The notes under the pieces: generated by a model | The model's database searches: none | What the model saw: only the letters and a program-made list of their open reading frames with translations | What the model was told of the DNA's origin: nothing | Shown: positions 17,870 through 26,569 of the stretch, piece after piece | How positions within the stretch are numbered: position 1 is the first letter of the stretch | Layout of the letters: each line of letters starts with the position of its first letter | Assembly (NCBI GenBank): GCA_934122235.1 | Contig: CAKOWE010000007.1 | Coordinates: 1 to 62,253 of the forward strand | DNA length: 62,253 nt | Direction of reading: 5' to 3' | Source of the DNA: an uncultured Clostridia bacterium | GTDB lineage: Bacteria; Bacillota; Clostridia; TANB77; CAG-508 | Made by a program: the position numbers and the translations under genes

Positions 17870-18568
17870 TTATTCTACTATTTCTTTTGCTAATTTTCCT
17901 ATTGCTTTAGTCTCTATTCTTGAAACATAACTACGACTTATGCCTAACATCTCTGCTATTTGATTCTGTGTTTTGGGCTTATTACCATCCAATCCAAATC
18001 TTAATTCTATTATTGTTTTTTCTCTTCCTTTTAAAACTTCTTTAATTTTTTCATACATTTTCTTTATTTTTATTTTTAAATCTATTTCATCTTCTATATT
18101 TTTTTCATCATTTACTAATATATCTATTAATGCTATTTCATTATCATCTTTATCTTTTCCTATCGGTTCATTTAAAGGTACTTCGGCTCCAATTTTCTTT
18201 ACATTTCTTAAATACATCAAAATTTCATTATCTATGCATTTTGAAGCATATGTTGCTAATCTTACTCCTTTATCCTTCTTAAAGCTATTTAGTCCTTTTA
18301 TAAGTCCTATCGTACCAATAGATATTAAATCATCATTGTCTATATTAGTTCCATTATATTTTTTACAAACATGTGCTACTAATCTTAAGTTTCTCTCTAT
18401 CAATATGTTTCTAGCATCCTCATCTCCATTCATAAATTTATCTAAATACATATTTTCTTCTTCACTCGACAATGGTTCTGGAAACAAATTACCACTTTGT
18501 ATGTATCCAACCACAAATAAAGCTGATTTAACAAAAGCAAAAAAGCCTGATATTGCAAGAGCTAACAT
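17870..18568 (-). CDS. sigK: RNA polymerase sporulation sigma factor, SigK type
   Basis: Late mother-cell sigma factor of endospore formation. The start at 18568 follows GGAGGT by six bases and gives a short hydrophobic pro-sequence (MLALAISGFFAFVKSALFVVGY), as in pro-SigK, which is removed by proteolysis. Region 2 (ARNILIERNLRLVAHVCKKY, DDLISIGTIGLIKGLNSF) and region 4 (LKGREKTIIELRFGL, QNQIAEMLGISRSYVSRIE) are complete. The gene is continuous, with no skin-type element splitting it. It strongly supports a spore-forming host. SigE is a near relative, but the short hydrophobic leader favours SigK. Confidence 0.92.
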   Translation of the reverse strand: MLALAISGFFAFVKSALFVVGYIQSGNLFPEPLSSEEENMYLDKFMNGDEDARNILIERNLRLVAHVCKKYNGTNIDNDDLISIGTIGLIKGLNSFKKDKGVRLATYASKCIDNEILMYLRNVKKIGAEVPLNEPIGKDKDDNEIALIDILVNDEKNIEDEIDLKIKIKKMYEKIKEVLKGREKTIIELRFGLDGNKPKTQNQIAEMLGISRSYVSRIETKAIGKLAKEIVE

Positions 18569-18690
18569 AAATGCACCTCCACTTTTCCTATACATCAATA
18601 TATGTATAAAAAAAGTAAAAGTGCATGACTCATAAAAAATATTTTATTAAATTTATCTAATTTTTTAGACGCAAAATCTCATAACTTTAT

Positions 18691-19887
18691 TTATTCTTGA
18701 TATGTAAGTGTAGTTAGATCTCCTGCAAGTTGTTGAATAGAATTATTTCCATTTACTTGAAACATTTCAAACCCGTTAGCAATTATATAATTGTCTTTAA
18801 TAGAATATGATAATGTTTGACCATCAATTGTTAAATTATTTTCATTGATTTTTAAAATCACATCATAATATGATCCATCCATGCCTTGTGCTTTACCCTT
18901 ATATGTTCCTATTTTTATCGTGTATTTTCCAACTTGAATCACATCTGTGTTTGAATTAGTCATTCCAGTAGAAGAATTCGTAGAATTATTTTCAGTTTTT
19001 GAATTATTGTTCAAATTAGTGTTTGTTAAGCTAGAATTGTTTGAAGTATTGGTATCTGAAGTCGTACCATGTTTTTCTTTATATTCTTTTACTTCTTCTT
19101 GTTGTTTTCTAATCTTTGCTAACTTTTCTTTTATATCATTTTCTATATCACTATCTATAAGATCTTCCAAGTATTTTAAATTTTTTAAACCATTTTTTAG
19201 CTCTTTTTTTATATCTTCTTCCTCATTTCTAAGCACGAACATTTTTCTAAAAATTCCACTAACTTTAATAAAATGTTCATCAGTAGGTATTATTTTAATT
19301 GTTTCATTAGTTTTTCCATCACGAGCTCCATCATTATCTTTAACTGCGACCGAAAATTTAAATGGATTTTCTACTTCATTAATTAAATCATTCAATAAAG
19401 TATATGTAATAGTTATTCCATCATTTTCAATCAAATAATAACCATATTCTTCTTTATCTGTGTTAAACAAGCATTCTACTTTTGATTCGTGTGAATATTT
19501 CTTTTCTATTACTTTGTCATCTTTTATATAATAAATTATACAATAATTTGTATCTTCTTTGTCTTTGCTTTCAGCTACTAAAACAGGATATTCTACACTT
19601 TTCATCTTGTATAATGTAAAATTCCATTCATCAGTTTCTTTATACATTTCATCAGTTTCATATTTCTTTAAGTTTTCATAATAAAGACTGACAATTTTGT
19701 CATCATCACTTGACATATCAACTATATCTGTAATATCTTCTTTATTCACTATAAATGCTACTATAATTCCAACTACAGCAATAATTAACAAAAATATTAT
19801 AAGCTGTATTACTTTAACTTTACCTTTCTTCTTATTTTTTACATTTGACATATTAATGTCATCATTTTCTTCTGTTTTTTTCTCCAC
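18691..19887 (-). CDS. Membrane-anchored hypothetical protein with Ser/Thr/Asn-rich linker
   Basis: I do not recognise the family. The 398-residue protein starts at a GTG behind GGAGGAG. It has a charged N-terminus, one membrane helix (about residues 27-47, VIQLIIFLLIIAVVGIIVAF) and an extracytoplasmic remainder. The middle part (about 60-265) is acidic, with a helical stretch KIRKQQEEVKEYKEKHG. A low-complexity linker of Ser, Thr and Asn follows (about 275-310). The last 80 residues look like a small beta domain (VGKYTIKIGTYKGKAQG, LTIDGQTLSYSI). It resembles surface-exposed lipid- or wall-associated proteins only in layout. Confidence 0.75.
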   Translation of the reverse strand: MEKKTEENDDINMSNVKNKKKGKVKVIQLIIFLLIIAVVGIIVAFIVNKEDITDIVDMSSDDDKIVSLYYENLKKYETDEMYKETDEWNFTLYKMKSVEYPVLVAESKDKEDTNYCIIYYIKDDKVIEKKYSHESKVECLFNTDKEEYGYYLIENDGITITYTLLNDLINEVENPFKFSVAVKDNDGARDGKTNETIKIIPTDEHFIKVSGIFRKMFVLRNEEEDIKKELKNGLKNLKYLEDLIDSDIENDIKEKLAKIRKQQEEVKEYKEKHGTTSDTNTSNNSSLTNTNLNNNSKTENNSTNSSTGMTNSNTDVIQVGKYTIKIGTYKGKAQGMDGSYYDVILKINENNLTIDGQTLSYSIKDNYIIANGFEMFQVNGNNSIQQLAGDLTTLTYQE

Positions 19888-19980
19888 TCTTAACTCCTCC
19901 TAACATTTTTAATAAAGACATTATATATTACTCTTATTATAGTGTCAATTATGCTAATTTTTTTAAGACATAATAATATA

Positions 19981-20679
19981 TTAAAAATTATCTTTTTCTG
20001 TTTTTGAAAATGATTTGTACATTTTTTTTGCAATATATAAAAATGGAGTATCTAAAACTGCCACAATAAATTTTATAGCATAAGTTACAATGCTTAAATC
20101 AATAACGACTTTCCATGAGTAAATTCCTCCAAAAGCTATAATAGTAAATAATACACTATCTATTAATTGACTAATCATAGTAGAAGCATTATTCCTAATC
20201 CATAAAAATTTATCTTGTGGAAATTTATATTTTATAAATTCATATAAATATGTATCTAATGTGTTACTAATAGCATAAGTTACTAAACTAGCAAAGCAAA
20301 ATCTTGGCATAAAACCAAATATTGTGTGCATAGATTCATTAACTAAATCTTGTGAATTTGGAACAAATACCAAGTCTATTTGTGTTAGAATTGTAAACAA
20401 TAACATTGAAAAGAAGCCTATTCCAACCGCTTTTCTAGCTTCTTTTCCACCATACATTTCACTTAAAATATCGGTTGCTAAAAAAACCGTACTATATACC
20501 ACATTTCCCAAAGTTAGTGACAATCCAAATATATCCACACACTTAGTTGCTTCAATATTAGCAATAATAGTTGCCATTGCTACCCATATAAATAATCCTA
20601 CTTTTTTAAATAATTTATATGATAATAAGATACCTATAAAATTAATTAAAACCGTTATAACAAATAATATTTCATTCAA
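19981..20679 (-). CDS. Queuosine precursor transporter (YhhQ/VUT family)
   Basis: Integral membrane protein that imports preQ0/preQ1 or queuine for tRNA modification (family knowledge). It has 232 residues with about six membrane helices. Family features are the early IWVAMATIIANIEATKCVDIFG-like segment, SEMYGGKEARKAVGIGFFSM and the late DTYLYEFIKYKFP with RNNASTMISQLIDSVLF. Translation starts at TTG behind AGGAG. It lies in the same direction as the folate genes but downstream of folC by 83 bases, so linkage is uncertain. No preQ1 riboswitch is visible ahead of it. Confidence 0.88.
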   Translation of the reverse strand: MNEILFVITVLINFIGILLSYKLFKKVGLFIWVAMATIIANIEATKCVDIFGLSLTLGNVVYSTVFLATDILSEMYGGKEARKAVGIGFFSMLLFTILTQIDLVFVPNSQDLVNESMHTIFGFMPRFCFASLVTYAISNTLDTYLYEFIKYKFPQDKFLWIRNNASTMISQLIDSVLFTIIAFGGIYSWKVVIDLSIVTYAIKFIVAVLDTPFLYIAKKMYKSFSKTEKDNF

Positions 20680-20761
20680 CTTTAATCTCCTAGTCTAAAA
20701 TCTGTACTTTCAATTAAAATATCTATTTTTATACAATATATAATTTTCACCACAAATTCCT

Positions 20762-22040
20762 TTAAGATTTTCCATTTAACTTATCCAAATATTTTTTTAC
20801 ATTTCCATATACGTAAAAACTTCCTATTATACATATAACTTGATCCTTATATTTATTCAAAGATTCGCTTATTGCTTCTTCTAGGTCATATGCAAATATA
20901 TCTTCTAATTTATATTTCTTTGCTTCATCTAGTAAATCTTCTTTTGAAACATATCTATTTTCGTCATTTCCACTTGTAAAAATAAATGTTCCTTTTTGTT
21001 TTAATAATCTCTCTATGATTGTTTTATAGTCCTTAGTTTTTAAAATTGATATTATAAAAACCTTATCTTTATTTGGATAATACTGTGTTAATGTATCTAT
21101 TAAGTTGCCTATTGCATTTTCATTATGCCCTCCATCAAAAATAATTAATGGGTCTCTATTTATTGTTTCAAATCTTGCTCTATGTACAACAGTTTTCAAT
21201 CCGTTTCGTATTGCCTTTTCAGAAATATTATATCCGTTTACTATTTAAAATATCTGCACATTCAATACATATTGCTGCATTGTATATCTGTACCTTCCCT
21301 TTTAGGCTTATTTCCATTTGACTATATTTTTTATAGTCAAATATTTGGTAATATTCATTATAATCATAATTACTGACATTCTCTTCATTTACAATATGCA
21401 ACATTGAATTTTTTTCTTTGCATTCTTTTTGGATTATAGGTGTTATATCATTTTGAAATAACATAACAGTATCTGAATTTTGTTTTATTATTCCAGCTTT
21501 ATGTGAAGCTATTTCTTCTAATGTATTTCCTAATATATCCATATGGTCGTATCCAATATTTGCTATTATAGACACCACAGAATCTACAATATTAGTGCAA
21601 TCTGTTCTTCCTCCTAATCCTGTTTCTAAAACTACAATATCACATTCTTTTTTTGCAAAATATATTAACGCAAGTGATGTTATAACTTCAAACCATTTTA
21701 CTGGCGTATCATGAGTATTATTATATGTATCTATTTTTTTTGATAATTCTTTTAATATATCTTCTACTTCACTATCTGCTATTTCTTGTCCATTTACTAA
21801 TATTGTATCATTAAACCTTATTAAATGTGGAGATATAAATTTTCCTACTTTATATCCAGCATTCTGTAAAATGCTAGACACCATTTCACAAATGCTACCT
21901 TTTCCATTTGTACCTGCAACATGTATAAACTTTGTTTTTTTATGTGGATTACCAAATTCATTCATTAACCATTCCATTGCTTCTAACGTGGGATTTTCCG
22001 TTACTTTGCTAAATTTAGATAAATACTGTTCTATATTCAT
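20762..22040 (-). CDS. folC: Folylpolyglutamate / dihydrofolate synthase FolC, interrupted by a +1 frameshift at CGGA
   Basis: FolC adds glutamates to folate and so traps it in the cell. The first part holds the P-loop HVAGTNGKGSICEMV, the substrate loop and the Mg site ETGLGGRTDCTN, and HMDILGNTLEEIA. The C-terminal ligase domain holds RARFETINRDPLIIFDGGHNENA and IIGSFYVYGNV. The halves are in different frames, and total length is one base over a multiple of three. At residue 269 the zero frame reads CGG A and stops two codons later. Skipping C gives GGA (Gly) and rebuilds KGYNISEKAIRNGLK, matching the family's usual GY.IS..AI..GL. Last gene of the folT-ecfA-ecfT-folC operon, whose context (folate import plus retention) fits. 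Confidence 0.93.
21233..21236 (-). other. Recoding site: CGGA in folC
   Basis: Coding-strand context is AGT AAA C GGA TAT AAT. Skipping C places Gly-Tyr where FolC proteins commonly have it. It is the third CGGA site and the second in the folate operon. Confidence 0.8.
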
Positions 22041-22065
22041 TTATTATCACCTTTCAGATTATTAA

Positions 22066-22644
22066 TTATATTTCTATATAGCCTTTTGCTTTTATTGCAT
22101 ATTCTAGTTCATTTGTTCTTTTTAATATTCCATACATTAATGGTTTCATCATATATTTTATTGATTTTATATTATTTATTCCAGTTGTCTTTACTCCTTT
22201 TACCTTTAAGGCATATTTTATCTGCATAAACTCATGAGCTATTATTGGTATAAATGTCAAAGCAATACTGATAATTAAACTTAAATCTTTAGGATTAATT
22301 CCTATTATTTTTAGAGGCATAAATATAATTTCAATTGATTTTGCAATTTCCATTGGGGAAAATACAAATTTAAATATATATGTAAAATTGCATACTAATA
22401 CCAATCTAACAGTTATTAAAATTGCTGTATTCATGCCTGCTAAAAAGAAATTTATGATTGCAGTAAACAATATAAAAAAACTCAAAAAATATATGTTCTT
22501 TATTGCTTTTAATTTAGGAACTTTAAATAATATCATTAATATAATGTTAGCAAACGCTATTATAGTTAGCGTTATATAGTTTTCTATAAAAAACACAACT
22601 ATGGTATATGTCAATAATATTAATAATTTTATTGCTGATTTCAT
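22066..22644 (-). CDS. ecfT: ECF transporter transmembrane component EcfT
   Basis: Scaffold membrane subunit that couples the ATPases to the substrate-binding protein in energy-coupling-factor vitamin importers. It has 192 residues, several N-terminal membrane helices, and the C-terminal cytoplasmic coupling helices. The two Ala-Arg-Gly-type motifs are degenerate here: ALKVKGVKTTG and AIKAKGYIEI, with Lys in place of Arg. It is shorter than typical EcfT (about 260). It starts five bases after ecfA. The folT upstream and folC downstream make folate the likely substrate. Confidence 0.85.
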   Translation of the reverse strand: MKSAIKLLILLTYTIVVFFIENYITLTIIAFANIILMILFKVPKLKAIKNIYFLSFFILFTAIINFFLAGMNTAILITVRLVLVCNFTYIFKFVFSPMEIAKSIEIIFMPLKIIGINPKDLSLIISIALTFIPIIAHEFMQIKYALKVKGVKTTGINNIKSIKYMMKPLMYGILKRTNELEYAIKAKGYIEI

Positions 22645-22649
22645 AACAA

Positions 22650-23471
22650 TTATTCTCCCTTGAAATCTACTATTTTTTGAACTAATTCATTTATTGTAAA
22701 TTCCTTTAAGTCTATATCTATACTTTTCTCTTTTAGTTTTTCTAATATCTGTATTATTATAGGTACTTCCATATTTAATGATCTTAATATATCAATATTT
22801 TGCAATATATCATTTTTATTAAATTCATTCTCTATATTTCCTTGTTTTAGCATAATTATTCTATCTGCTAACAATATTTCATCTATTACATTAGTTATAT
22901 ATATCACTGTATAACCTTGTTTATTTAAAGATTTAACAATTTCATATATCGCTTTTTTGCCTTCCGGATCTAACATTGTCGTTGGCTCATCTAGCACTAT
23001 TATTTTAGTATCTAAAGCCAATATTCCCGCAATAGCTATTCTTTGTTTTTGACCTAGTGATAATTCAAAAGTATCTTTATTTATATATTCATACATTCCA
23101 ACTTTTCGTAAAGCTAATTCAATTCTGCTTTCTATATTTTCAATATTAGAACTTAAATTTTTCATTCCGAATTCAATATCATCATACACTTTATTAAAAA
23201 CAATTTGATTTTCTGGATTCTGAAATACAATTCCTATAGTCTTTCTTAATTCTAAGCTTCTCTTTTTGTCTTTTGTATTTATCCCATTTATAATTACATC
23301 GCCTTTTGTCGGTTTTTCTAATCCAGTAATCAGTTTTGATATTGTCGATTTTCCAGAACCATTTTTTCCTATTATCGCAACAAATTCTCCGTCATTTATT
23401 TTAATATTTATATTTTTTATTACCTCAATCCCAGTTTTATATTTATAACTTACATTATTTATTTCAATCAT
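22650..23471 (-). CDS. ecfA: ECF transporter ATP-binding protein EcfA
   Basis: ATPase of the folate ECF importer. Walker A is GKNGSGKSTISKLITGLE, the Q loop is GIVFQNPENQIVF, the signature is LSLGQKQRIAIAG (Leu-Ser-Leu-Gly-Gln variant seen in ECF ATPases), Walker B is IIVLDEPTTMLD, followed by VIYITNVIDE, where the usual switch His is replaced by Asn. It has 273 residues, including the C-terminal extension typical of EcfA. Only one EcfA is encoded here, whereas many systems have two; it may act as a homodimer or pair with an EcfA elsewhere. It follows folT after 12 bases. Confidence 0.92.
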   Translation of the reverse strand: MIEINNVSYKYKTGIEVIKNINIKINDGEFVAIIGKNGSGKSTISKLITGLEKPTKGDVIINGINTKDKKRSLELRKTIGIVFQNPENQIVFNKVYDDIEFGMKNLSSNIENIESRIELALRKVGMYEYINKDTFELSLGQKQRIAIAGILALDTKIIVLDEPTTMLDPEGKKAIYEIVKSLNKQGYTVIYITNVIDEILLADRIIMLKQGNIENEFNKNDILQNIDILRSLNMEVPIIIQILEKLKEKSIDIDLKEFTINELVQKIVDFKGE

Positions 23472-23483
23472 TAAAAAACCTCA

Positions 23484-24009
23484 CTAATATAAATATTTTT
23501 CAAATACTGGTTTTAATATTTTTCTTAGCGTAAACATTATTATTATTTGTATAGGCAACATTATAACATGCGCAACTACTCTAGTTGAAAGTACAGCTAA
23601 ATATGCTTTTCCAGCTGTAATATGTACCCAAATTCCTGTTATAAATATTCCTACAACTATTAACGATAAAACACTGCTTATTATTAACTTTATTAAAAAC
23701 TGTCTATCATTCATTTTTTTATTTTCATTTTCATATAAAAATATCCCATAAATTAATCCAATAAGTGCTTGGCTTAACGTATATCCTGGGAAATATGATC
23801 CAAATGGAAATAATAGTGCCCCTATTAAATCCCCTAAAGCTGCAATCACTGTACTATATTTAGGTCCGTAGCAACATTGCAGACAACATTATTGGTATAA
23901 AACTAAAACTAATTACCAATAATGGCGTTTTTACAGATAAAAACCTTGATAAAACAATTAATAACGCTAAAAACATTGCTGATAAAATAATTTTTTTTAA
24001 TTTTGACAT
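23484..24009 (-). CDS. folT: Folate ECF transporter S component FolT, interrupted by a +1 frameshift at CGGA
   Basis: Six-helix substrate-binding membrane subunit for folate. The start ATG at 24009 (MSKLKKIILSAMFLALLIVL) lies right after the riboswitch platform. The zero frame reaches CGG A at residue 48 and stops after the next codon. Skipping C gives GGA and restores SAMLLGPKYSTVIAALGDLI, which matches the usual GP...A..GDL.G pattern of FolT-type S components. The downstream part (FPFGSYFPGYTLSQALIG) is typical. Total length 526 bases is one over a multiple of three. The THF riboswitch and the adjoining ecfA, ecfT and folC genes make the folate assignment strong. Confidence 0.92.
23865..23868 (-). 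other. Recoding site: CGGA in folT
   Basis: Coding-strand context is TTG CTA C GGA CCT AAA. Skipping C gives Leu-Gly-Pro, a conserved turn in the S component. Without the shift only a 49-residue fragment is made. Confidence 0.8.
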
Positions 24010-24012
24010 AAT

Positions 24013-24056
24013 AAAAAACCCCTTTCTTTAAAATAGATTCCCACCTTTAAAGAAAG
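24013..24056 (-). terminator. Regulatory terminator / ribosome-site hairpin ahead of folT
   Basis: Perfect 11-bp stem CTTTCTTTAAA / TTTAAAGAAAG followed by GGGGTTTTTTATT and then the folT ATG. It is a textbook terminator, and its 3' arm plus GGGG also holds the likely ribosome site. It could therefore stop transcription or translation under riboswitch control. Confidence 0.8.
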
Positions 24057-24084
24057 AAGCTTATATTATTTATCTTTCTTATTA

Positions 24085-24190
24085 ATAATAGCGGAATGCG
24101 AAAACTAATAAGCAAAATAAATAATATTTTTTCTCCTACTAACAACTTCCCGTTTAGTAGTCCTTAACTATTGTTTTCTACTCTATTTTT
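24085..24190 (-). promoter_or_regulatory. Tetrahydrofolate (THF) riboswitch
   Basis: The minus-strand leader of folT contains AGAGTAG, then GTTAAGG, CGGGAAGTTG and the 3' block TTTCGCATTCCGCT in the order and spacing of the THF riboswitch known from clostridial folate genes. A terminator hairpin lies between it and the folT start. Expected action: high reduced folate lowers expression of the transporter and folC (family knowledge). The remaining bases between 24191 and the DUF368 gene at 24346 hold only AT-rich sequence, with promoters presumed but not clear. Confidence 0.85.
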
Positions 24191-24345
24191 CTACATAATA
24201 CGCTTTTTTTTTATATTTGTCAATACTAAATTTAGTCATATTCTTTTAAATAATAAATACATTATTAATATTAGACTCACACTTATATTGTAAATAAACT
24301 ATTTTTAAACATATAAATTTATCATTAATTATAAAGGAGAATATT

Positions 24346-25143
24346 ATGAAATATAACCTTTTACAATTTATAAAAGGATTATTTATTGGTTCTGGTGCAA
24401 TTTTACCAGGGGTTAGCAGTGGTGTTTTTTGTGTTATCTTTGGTATTTATGAAAATCTCGTAAATTCAGTATTAACTTTATTTAGTAACTTCAAAAAGAA
24501 TTTTACATTTCTCTTTCCTATTTTTTTAGGAGTAATAGTAGGTATTGTTTTATTCGGAAATATTCTTAGATTCCTTTTTCATAATTTTTATATGCAAACC
24601 TGCTTTTGTATAATTGGTTTTATTATTGGTGGAATACCTTGTTTGTTAAAGGAAAACACCCAAAAAACAAATACTTCTAGCATTATTACATTATTATTAA
24701 CTTTATTTTTTAGTTTATATTTAACTGCATTAGAAAGTACCACTTTTAATAACACTTTGGCAACAACATCTTATACACACCTTATTATAGCAGGCTTTTT
24801 CATGTCTGCAGGCATTGTAATACCTGGTATTAGTAGCACTGTGATTCTCATGTTGTTTGGAATATATAATATATATCTTGATGCTATCTCATGTATAAAT
24901 ATTACAATTCTCATTCCAATATCTATAGGTGCTCTAATTGGATGTTTTACTTTTTTAAAAATTATTCAACTTCTACTAAAATATTGTCCTCAACATACAT
25001 ATTACGCTATAACTGGCTTTACTTTAGGAGCAATTTGGGTTATATTTCCTGGTTTTAACTTAGGGTTAAATGGATTTATATCTATACTCTTGTTAATAGG
25101 TTCATTATATTTATCATATAAACTATCTTTAAAATCAACATAA
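24346..25143 (+). CDS. DUF368 family membrane protein (PopT-type undecaprenyl phosphate translocase)
   Basis: Polytopic membrane protein of the DUF368 family, members of which recycle undecaprenyl phosphate across the membrane for wall synthesis (established for PopT). It has 265 residues with about eight helices and the two inverted-repeat signatures GSGAILPGVSSGVFCVIFGIYE near the N-terminus (residues 16-37) and SAGIVIPGISSTVILMLFGIYN in the middle. It starts behind AAAGGAG. It faces dnaJ across a bidirectional terminator and is transcribed alone. Confidence 0.9.
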   Translation: MKYNLLQFIKGLFIGSGAILPGVSSGVFCVIFGIYENLVNSVLTLFSNFKKNFTFLFPIFLGVIVGIVLFGNILRFLFHNFYMQTCFCIIGFIIGGIPCLLKENTQKTNTSSIITLLLTLFFSLYLTALESTTFNNTLATTSYTHLIIAGFFMSAGIVIPGISSTVILMLFGIYNIYLDAISCINITILIPISIGALIGCFTFLKIIQLLLKYCPQHTYYAITGFTLGAIWVIFPGFNLGLNGFISILLLIGSLYLSYKLSLKST

Positions 25144-25158
25144 ATTAATTAGCAAAAA

Positions 25159-25192
25159 AATATTCGGAGAAAATTTAAATCTCCGAATATTT
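25159..25192. terminator. Bidirectional terminator between the DUF368 gene and dnaJ
   Basis: Perfect stem AATATTCGGAGA / TCTCCGAATATT with A/T runs outside; it serves both converging genes and overlaps the last bases of dnaJ. Confidence 0.85.
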
Positions 25193-26342
25193 ATCCAAAA
25201 AATCCCTTTTTCTTTATAGGTGGTTGTTCATTCATAGTATTAGCCAATTTCACTAATAATTCCCTCTGCTCTGAAGTTAGTTTCTTTGGAGTTTGTACTA
25301 TTACTGTAAATATGTAATCTCCATCCCAACTTCTATTTCTACTTGGGAATCCCTTTCCTCTTATAGTAAATTTCGTTCCTGTTTGAGTTCCCTCCGGAAT
25401 TTTATATTTTTCAATCTTACCATCCACTAATGGCACTTCTATCTCGGCACCTAATGTTGCTTGAGTAAATGTGATAGGAATATCACACAATACATGATCA
25501 CCTTTTCTAGTATATATACTATGTTTTTTTACATGTACTACAACATACAAATCTCCTTTAGGACCACCATTAGTTCCGGGCTCTCCTTCTCCTCTTAATA
25601 CAACCATTTGATTATCATCTATACCTGCTGGGATTTTTACTTTTATCTTAATTTGTTTTTTTATTTTTCCCTTTCCTCTACATTCTGGACAAGGTTCTTT
25701 TACTATTTTTCCTTCTCCATTACAATTAGGACAAGTTTTAGTTGTTTGCATTTGCATTCCCATTAATATAGTTACATTTTGTTTTATTTGTCCAGTTCCA
25801 TTACACATACTACAAGTTTCTGCTTTTGTTCCTGGTTTTGCTTTACTTCCATGGCAAGTAGAACATTCATCATACTTATTTATTACAATTTCTTTTTCAA
25901 CACCTAAATATGACTCTTCAAATGTAATTTCCATATTATATCTTAAATCAGTTCCTTTAGCAGGTCCATTAGGATTAGCTCTTGAAGTTCTACCTCCAAA
26001 TCCACCTCCAAAGAAAGAAGAAAAAATATCACCTAAGTCATCAAATCCATCAAATCCAGAACTAGAATATGAATAATATCCTCCACCTGGATTTCCACCT
26101 CCAAAGCCTTGTGGTCCATTATGTCCAAATTGATCATACATAGCTCTTTTTTGTTTATCTGATAGTACTTCATACGCTTCAGAAACCTCTTTAAATTTAG
26201 CTTCAGCTTCTTTAGGATTATCTGGATTAGCATCTGGATGATACTTTTTGGCCAATTGCCTATATGCTTTTTTCAATTCCTCATCAGTTGCATTTTTATT
26301 TACGCCAAGGACTTCGTAATAATCTCTTTTTTGTTCTGCCAT
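25191..26342 (-). CDS. dnaJ: Chaperone protein DnaJ
   Basis: Hsp40 co-chaperone that delivers substrates to DnaK and stimulates its ATPase. It has 383 residues: the J domain with the HPD triad (AKKYHPDANPDNPK, residues 31-44), a Gly/Phe-rich region (about 75-115), the zinc domain with four CxxCxGxG-type repeats (CSTCHGSK, CSMCNGTG, CPNCNGEG, CPECRGKG) and the C-terminal substrate domain. It is separated from dnaK by 227 bases containing a strong hairpin, so it may be partly uncoupled from the rest of the cluster. Confidence 0.97.
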   Translation of the reverse strand: MAEQKRDYYEVLGVNKNATDEELKKAYRQLAKKYHPDANPDNPKEAEAKFKEVSEAYEVLSDKQKRAMYDQFGHNGPQGFGGGNPGGGYYSYSSSGFDGFDDLGDIFSSFFGGGFGGRTSRANPNGPAKGTDLRYNMEITFEESYLGVEKEIVINKYDECSTCHGSKAKPGTKAETCSMCNGTGQIKQNVTILMGMQMQTTKTCPNCNGEGKIVKEPCPECRGKGKIKKQIKIKVKIPAGIDDNQMVVLRGEGEPGTNGGPKGDLYVVVHVKKHSIYTRKGDHVLCDIPITFTQATLGAEIEVPLVDGKIEKYKIPEGTQTGTKFTIRGKGFPSRNRSWDGDYIFTVIVQTPKKLTSEQRELLVKLANTMNEQPPIKKKGFFG

Positions 26343-26437
26343 TATTTTTACCTCTTACATATAATTACATTTATATTAAGAAAAACTTAAAATTTTATAA
26401 ATGTTAATTTAAAATAATTTTTCATTATAAATTGCAA

Positions 26438-26494
26438 ATTCATTTTGGTAGAAAATCTCAAAATTTATTCTTTGAGTTAACTATCAAAATGAAT
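26438..26494 (-). other. Long hairpin between dnaK and dnaJ
   Basis: A 14-bp arm ATTCATTTTGATAG / CTACCAAAATGAAT (minus strand, one wobble) encloses a second stem CTCAAA / TTTGAG. The loop tail lacks a clear T run, so it looks more like an RNA processing or partial attenuation element in the dnaK-dnaJ message than a plain terminator. Confidence 0.5.
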
Positions 26495-26569
26495 TATACA
26501 ATTTCTAGAAAAATCAACTAAAAAACATTTTTAGACTTTAAATTTTACCATATTATTCTATATAACAAA

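Noticed and set aside
17870..18568. Possible skin-type interruption of sigK
   Set aside because: The sigma factor gene is continuous and complete; no recombinase or split was found.
19981..20760. preQ1 riboswitch ahead of the queuosine precursor transporter
   Set aside because: The short leader lacks the preQ1-I core and no pseudoknot can be drawn.
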